Positions 36,011-38,655 of a DNA stretch of 38,655 bases are shown here, one piece after another. The stretch is from an uncultured Legionellales bacterium (GTDB lineage: Bacteria; Pseudomonadota; Gammaproteobacteria; Eutrophobiales; Eutrophobiaceae): assembly GCA_913041115.1 (NCBI GenBank), contig CAJWIE010000003.1:1-38655 (forward strand), in the 5' to 3' direction. Made by a program: the position numbers and the translations under genes. Positions within the stretch are counted from its first letter, which is position 1, and every line of letters begins with the position of its first letter. Under the pieces are notes generated by a model. It saw nothing but the letters and a program-made list of their open reading frames with translations. It searched no databases and was not told the DNA's origin.

Positions 36011-36570
36011 GATTTTCTAACCGCATAAATACCCGCAGCATTTCTATGATATTCGCAATAATCCATTCCATATCCAAATACATATACATTAGGAACACTT
36101 ACACCTACAAAGTCTATATTTTGGTTAAATTCTTTATTACCTAAAACTTTCTGAACAAGAACAGCAGTAAGAACGTTCTTTGCTCCATTTGAGTAGCAAT
36201 ATTTAATAATCTCAGACAATGTAACGCCTTCATCTAAAATATCATCAACAAGCAGTATTGTTCTTCCTATTAGGGACTTATCAGGTTTTTTTAGCCAAGT
36301 TAATTTACCACCATGAACACCCCCTGCGTAGCGGGTTGCATGAGCATAATCAATTTGTAGCGGAAAATTCAATTTCGGAATTAATTGCCCCGCCATGATT
36401 AATCCACCAATCATTATCGGAATTATTATAGGGTTAGTTTTTTCAAGTTCACTTGTTATAGCTACACTAATATCGTCAATAACCTCGTTTATTTCTGAGG
36501 TAGTGTACAAAAGTTCTGCTTCTTTCAAAACTTTCTGACATTCTTTAATGGATTCTTTTTGGTCAGCCAT
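36007..36570 (-). CDS. hpt: Hypoxanthine-guanine phosphoribosyltransferase
   Basis: 187 aa; PRPP motif TILLVDDILDEGVTL, IIPIMIGGLIMAGQL, VFGYGMDYCEYHRNAAGIYAV; 4-nt overlap with mtnP. Confidence 0.9.
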   Translation of the reverse strand: MADQKESIKECQKVLKEAELLYTTSEINEVIDDISVAITSELEKTNPIIIPIMIGGLIMAGQLIPKLNFPLQIDYAHATRYAGGVHGGKLTWLKKPDKSLIGRTILLVDDILDEGVTLSEIIKYCYSNGAKNVLTAVLVQKVLGNKEFNQNIDFVGVSVPNVYVFGYGMDYCEYHRNAAGIYAVRKS

Positions 36571-36613
36571 GTTTTATTCTTTTCGACGATTACTTTTTTT
36601 GTCAATTGATCTA

Positions 36614-36631
36614 AATTAGATATGTCTAATT
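36614..36631. promoter_or_regulatory. Candidate operator palindrome in the hpt/glyA divergent intergenic region
   Basis: AATTAGA-TATG-TCTAATT, perfect 7-bp arms, about 45 bp upstream of the hpt start codon. Confidence 0.35.
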
Positions 36632-36838
36632 AGTTAAGTAGCCATAATTTAGTTTTTTTAAAATATAAGTGATTTTAAATTATTAATCATAACTATTAAC
36701 CACTTAAATGAGTATAATAGTATCTCTTTGTTTTATATAATAATATTAACAAGTTGTTATTTTAGTTAGTTTTTTCTGTCAAAAATAATTATATATTTTT
36801 CAATGTCTTATATATAGTATTATGTATTTTGATAAAAC

Positions 36839-36888
36839 TGCATTTTCTGGGAAAACAAAGCATATTTAAGGGCTTTTTGTAAAATGCA
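36839..36888 (+). promoter_or_regulatory. Candidate structured leader/long hairpin upstream of glyA
   Basis: Outer arms TGCATTTT/AAAATGCA (perfect 8 bp) plus inner ACAAAGC/GCTTTTTGT (pairing with two bulged T). Confidence 0.35.
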
Positions 36889-37008
36889 ATAGATGGTCGG
36901 TTTTGGTAATATCCGTGCCTCTTTTGTTGCCAGTTAATGTAAAATTGAGAGATTCGATATTAAATATTTTATCTTACTAATAAAAATTAAAGTAATTTGA
37001 GGAAGACT

Positions 37009-38277
37009 ATGTTTAGTAATAGTATAAAAGTGGAAGGTTTTGATGATGAATTATTTAATGCTATTGAAGGTGAGAGGCGTCGTCAAGAAGAGCATATTGA
37101 GTTAATTGCATCTGAGAATATGGCAAGTCCACGGGTTTTAGAATGTCAAGGTTCTGTTTTAACAAACAAATACGCTGAGGGGTATCCGGCTAAGCGTTAT
37201 TATGGTGGGTGTGAATTTGTTGATGTTGCCGAACAACTTGCAATTGATAGAGCTATTGAATTGTTTGGCGCAGATTGGGCAAATGTTCAGTCACATTCTG
37301 GTTCCCAGGCAAACGGTGCTGTTTTTCATGCCCTATTAGAGCCAGGAGATACTATTATGGGCATGAGTTTGGCTCATGGCGGACACCTAACACATGGGGC
37401 TAGTGTTAATGTGTCGGGGCGTATATATAACGCAGTGCAATATGGTTTGAATGCTAAAACTGGTGAAATTGATTATGATGAGGCTGAAAAACTAGCTCTT
37501 AAAACTAAACCAAAATTAATTATCACTGGATTTTCTGCCTATTCGAGAGTACTGGATTGGCAACGATTCCGTGATATTGCTGACAGAGTTGGCGCGCTTA
37601 TGCTATCGGATATCGCACATATCGCCGGACTTATTGCTGTTGATGAATATCCTAGCCCTATACAAATTGCTGATGTTACAACAACAACAACTCATAAAAC
37701 TCTTCGTGGCCCTCGTTCAGGATTAATTATGGGAAAAGCTAACGAAGAAATACAAAAGAAAGTTAATTTTACTGTATTCCCATCATATCAAGGCGGACCC
37801 TTAATGCACATAATTGCAGCGAAAGCTGTTGCACTTAAAGAGGCAATGCAACCTGAGTTTAAGACCTATATTCAACAGGTTAAAAAAAATGCCAAAGTAA
37901 TGGCAGAAACGTTTATAGACCGTGGTCTTAAAATAGTTTCTGGAGGCACAGATAACCATTTATTTCTTGTTGACATGGTTGATAAGGGCTTGACAGGAAA
38001 AGATGTTGATGCTGCATTAGGAGCAGCCAATATTACTGTTAATAAAAATGCAGTACCAAACGATCCTCAATCACCTTTTATAACTAGCGGTATTCGTATT
38101 GGAACGCCATCAATTACAACACGTGGTTTTGACGAGTCAGATGCAAAACAAGTAGCAAACTGGTGTTGCGATATTATGGATAATATGGGAGATGATTCTG
38201 TTATCAAACGTGTAAAAAGTGAAGTGCTTGAACTTTGTAAGAGTCGGCCCCTGTATGAGTTTAACCAAGATTTATAA
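37009..38277 (+). CDS. glyA: Serine hydroxymethyltransferase
   Basis: [57 protein letters not shown]; start is most likely ATG 37009 ([15 protein letters not shown]) with upstream GAGGAAG as RBS, rather than the track start at 36997. Confidence 0.98.
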   Translation: MFSNSIKVEGFDDELFNAIEGERRRQEEHIELIASENMASPRVLECQGSVLTNKYAEGYPAKRYYGGCEFVDVAEQLAIDRAIELFGADWANVQSHSGSQANGAVFHALLEPGDTIMGMSLAHGGHLTHGASVNVSGRIYNAVQYGLNAKTGEIDYDEAEKLALKTKPKLIITGFSAYSRVLDWQRFRDIADRVGALMLSDIAHIAGLIAVDEYPSPIQIADVTTTTTHKTLRGPRSGLIMGKANEEIQKKVNFTVFPSYQGGPLMHIIAAKAVALKEAMQPEFKTYIQQVKKNAKVMAETFIDRGLKIVSGGTDNHLFLVDMVDKGLTGKDVDAALGAANITVNKNAVPNDPQSPFITSGIRIGTPSITTRGFDESDAKQVANWCCDIMDNMGDDSVIKRVKSEVLELCKSRPLYEFNQDL

Positions 38278-38356
38278 AGTTTCATTTTTTTTGCTTAAGA
38301 GATTGCGTTTTAATCTCAGATTAGTTATCTAAAAATTAAAATAAGTGGGCTGAAAT

Positions 38357-38655
38357 ATGCGATGTCCTTTCTGCAGTCATCTTGATACGAAGGTTATTGA
38401 TTCACGTGAGGTTGGTGAAGGAGATCAGATTCGCCGCAGACGTGAATGCATTTCTTGTAAAGGAAGATTTACAACCTACGAATCGGCGGAGCTCAATCTT
38501 CCTCGTATTATTAAGTCTGATAACCGACGTGAATCTTTTGATGAAGAAAAGCTGAGAGCAGGAATTTTACGAGCTGTCGAAAAATGTCCAGTTGAAATGG
38601 AACGGGTGGAAACTGCAATATCTAATATAAAAAATAATCTTCGTGCTGCTGGGGA
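38357..38655 (+). CDS. nrdR: Transcriptional repressor NrdR (truncated by window end)
   Basis: Read directly, not in the ORF track: [79 protein letters not shown]...; zinc ribbon CxxC...CxxC followed by an ATP-cone; conserved downstream of glyA. Confidence 0.96.
   Translation, partial: MRCPFCSHLDTKVIDSREVGEGDQIRRRRECISCKGRFTTYESAELNLPRIIKSDNRRESFDEEKLRAGILRAVEKCPVEMERVETAISNIKNNLRAAG

Noticed and set aside
36571-37008. Known riboswitch or PurR/MetR site upstream of glyA
   Set aside because: I could not identify glycine-, SAM- or THF-riboswitch core sequences, a PurR box (ACGCAAACGTTTGCGT-like) or TGAA-N5-TTCA; only an uncharacterised inverted repeat is reported.

Overview
The window is a compact, AT-rich gammaproteobacterial chromosomal core region, judged from gene content and order. 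From left to right it contains: the tail of an unidentified gene, pyrG-kdsA-eno-ftsB-ispD-ispF(+); Smr/purL/secretin-N-like/PLD-like/purB/tas(-); pyrC-rnt-Popeye-like(+); mtaD(-); mtnA-gyrA-pheA-hisC-tyrA-aroA-cmk-rpsA-ihfB-lapA-lapB-pyrF-mfd-csiV(+); mtnP and hpt(-); glyA-nrdR(+, nrdR truncated by the window end). I recognised no tRNA, rRNA, CRISPR array, transposase, prophage or defence island. Most genes are ordinary housekeeping genes in arrangements familiar from Pseudomonas-like gammaproteobacteria, and I do not see a clear-cut novel multi-gene system. The best second-look items are: (1) a perfect 3x18-bp in-frame repeat that triplicates the extreme N-terminus of ribosomal protein S1; (2) a membrane protein with a Popeye/cNMP-binding-like domain; (3) a translationally coupled pair of an orphan mini-secretin-like exported protein and a degenerate PLD-like protein; (4) a methylthioinosine salvage route whose phosphorylase is translationally coupled to a hypoxanthine phosphoribosyltransferase; (5) a long glyA leader/intergenic region containing a nested inverted repeat. 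All functional assignments were made by reading protein motifs without database searches.
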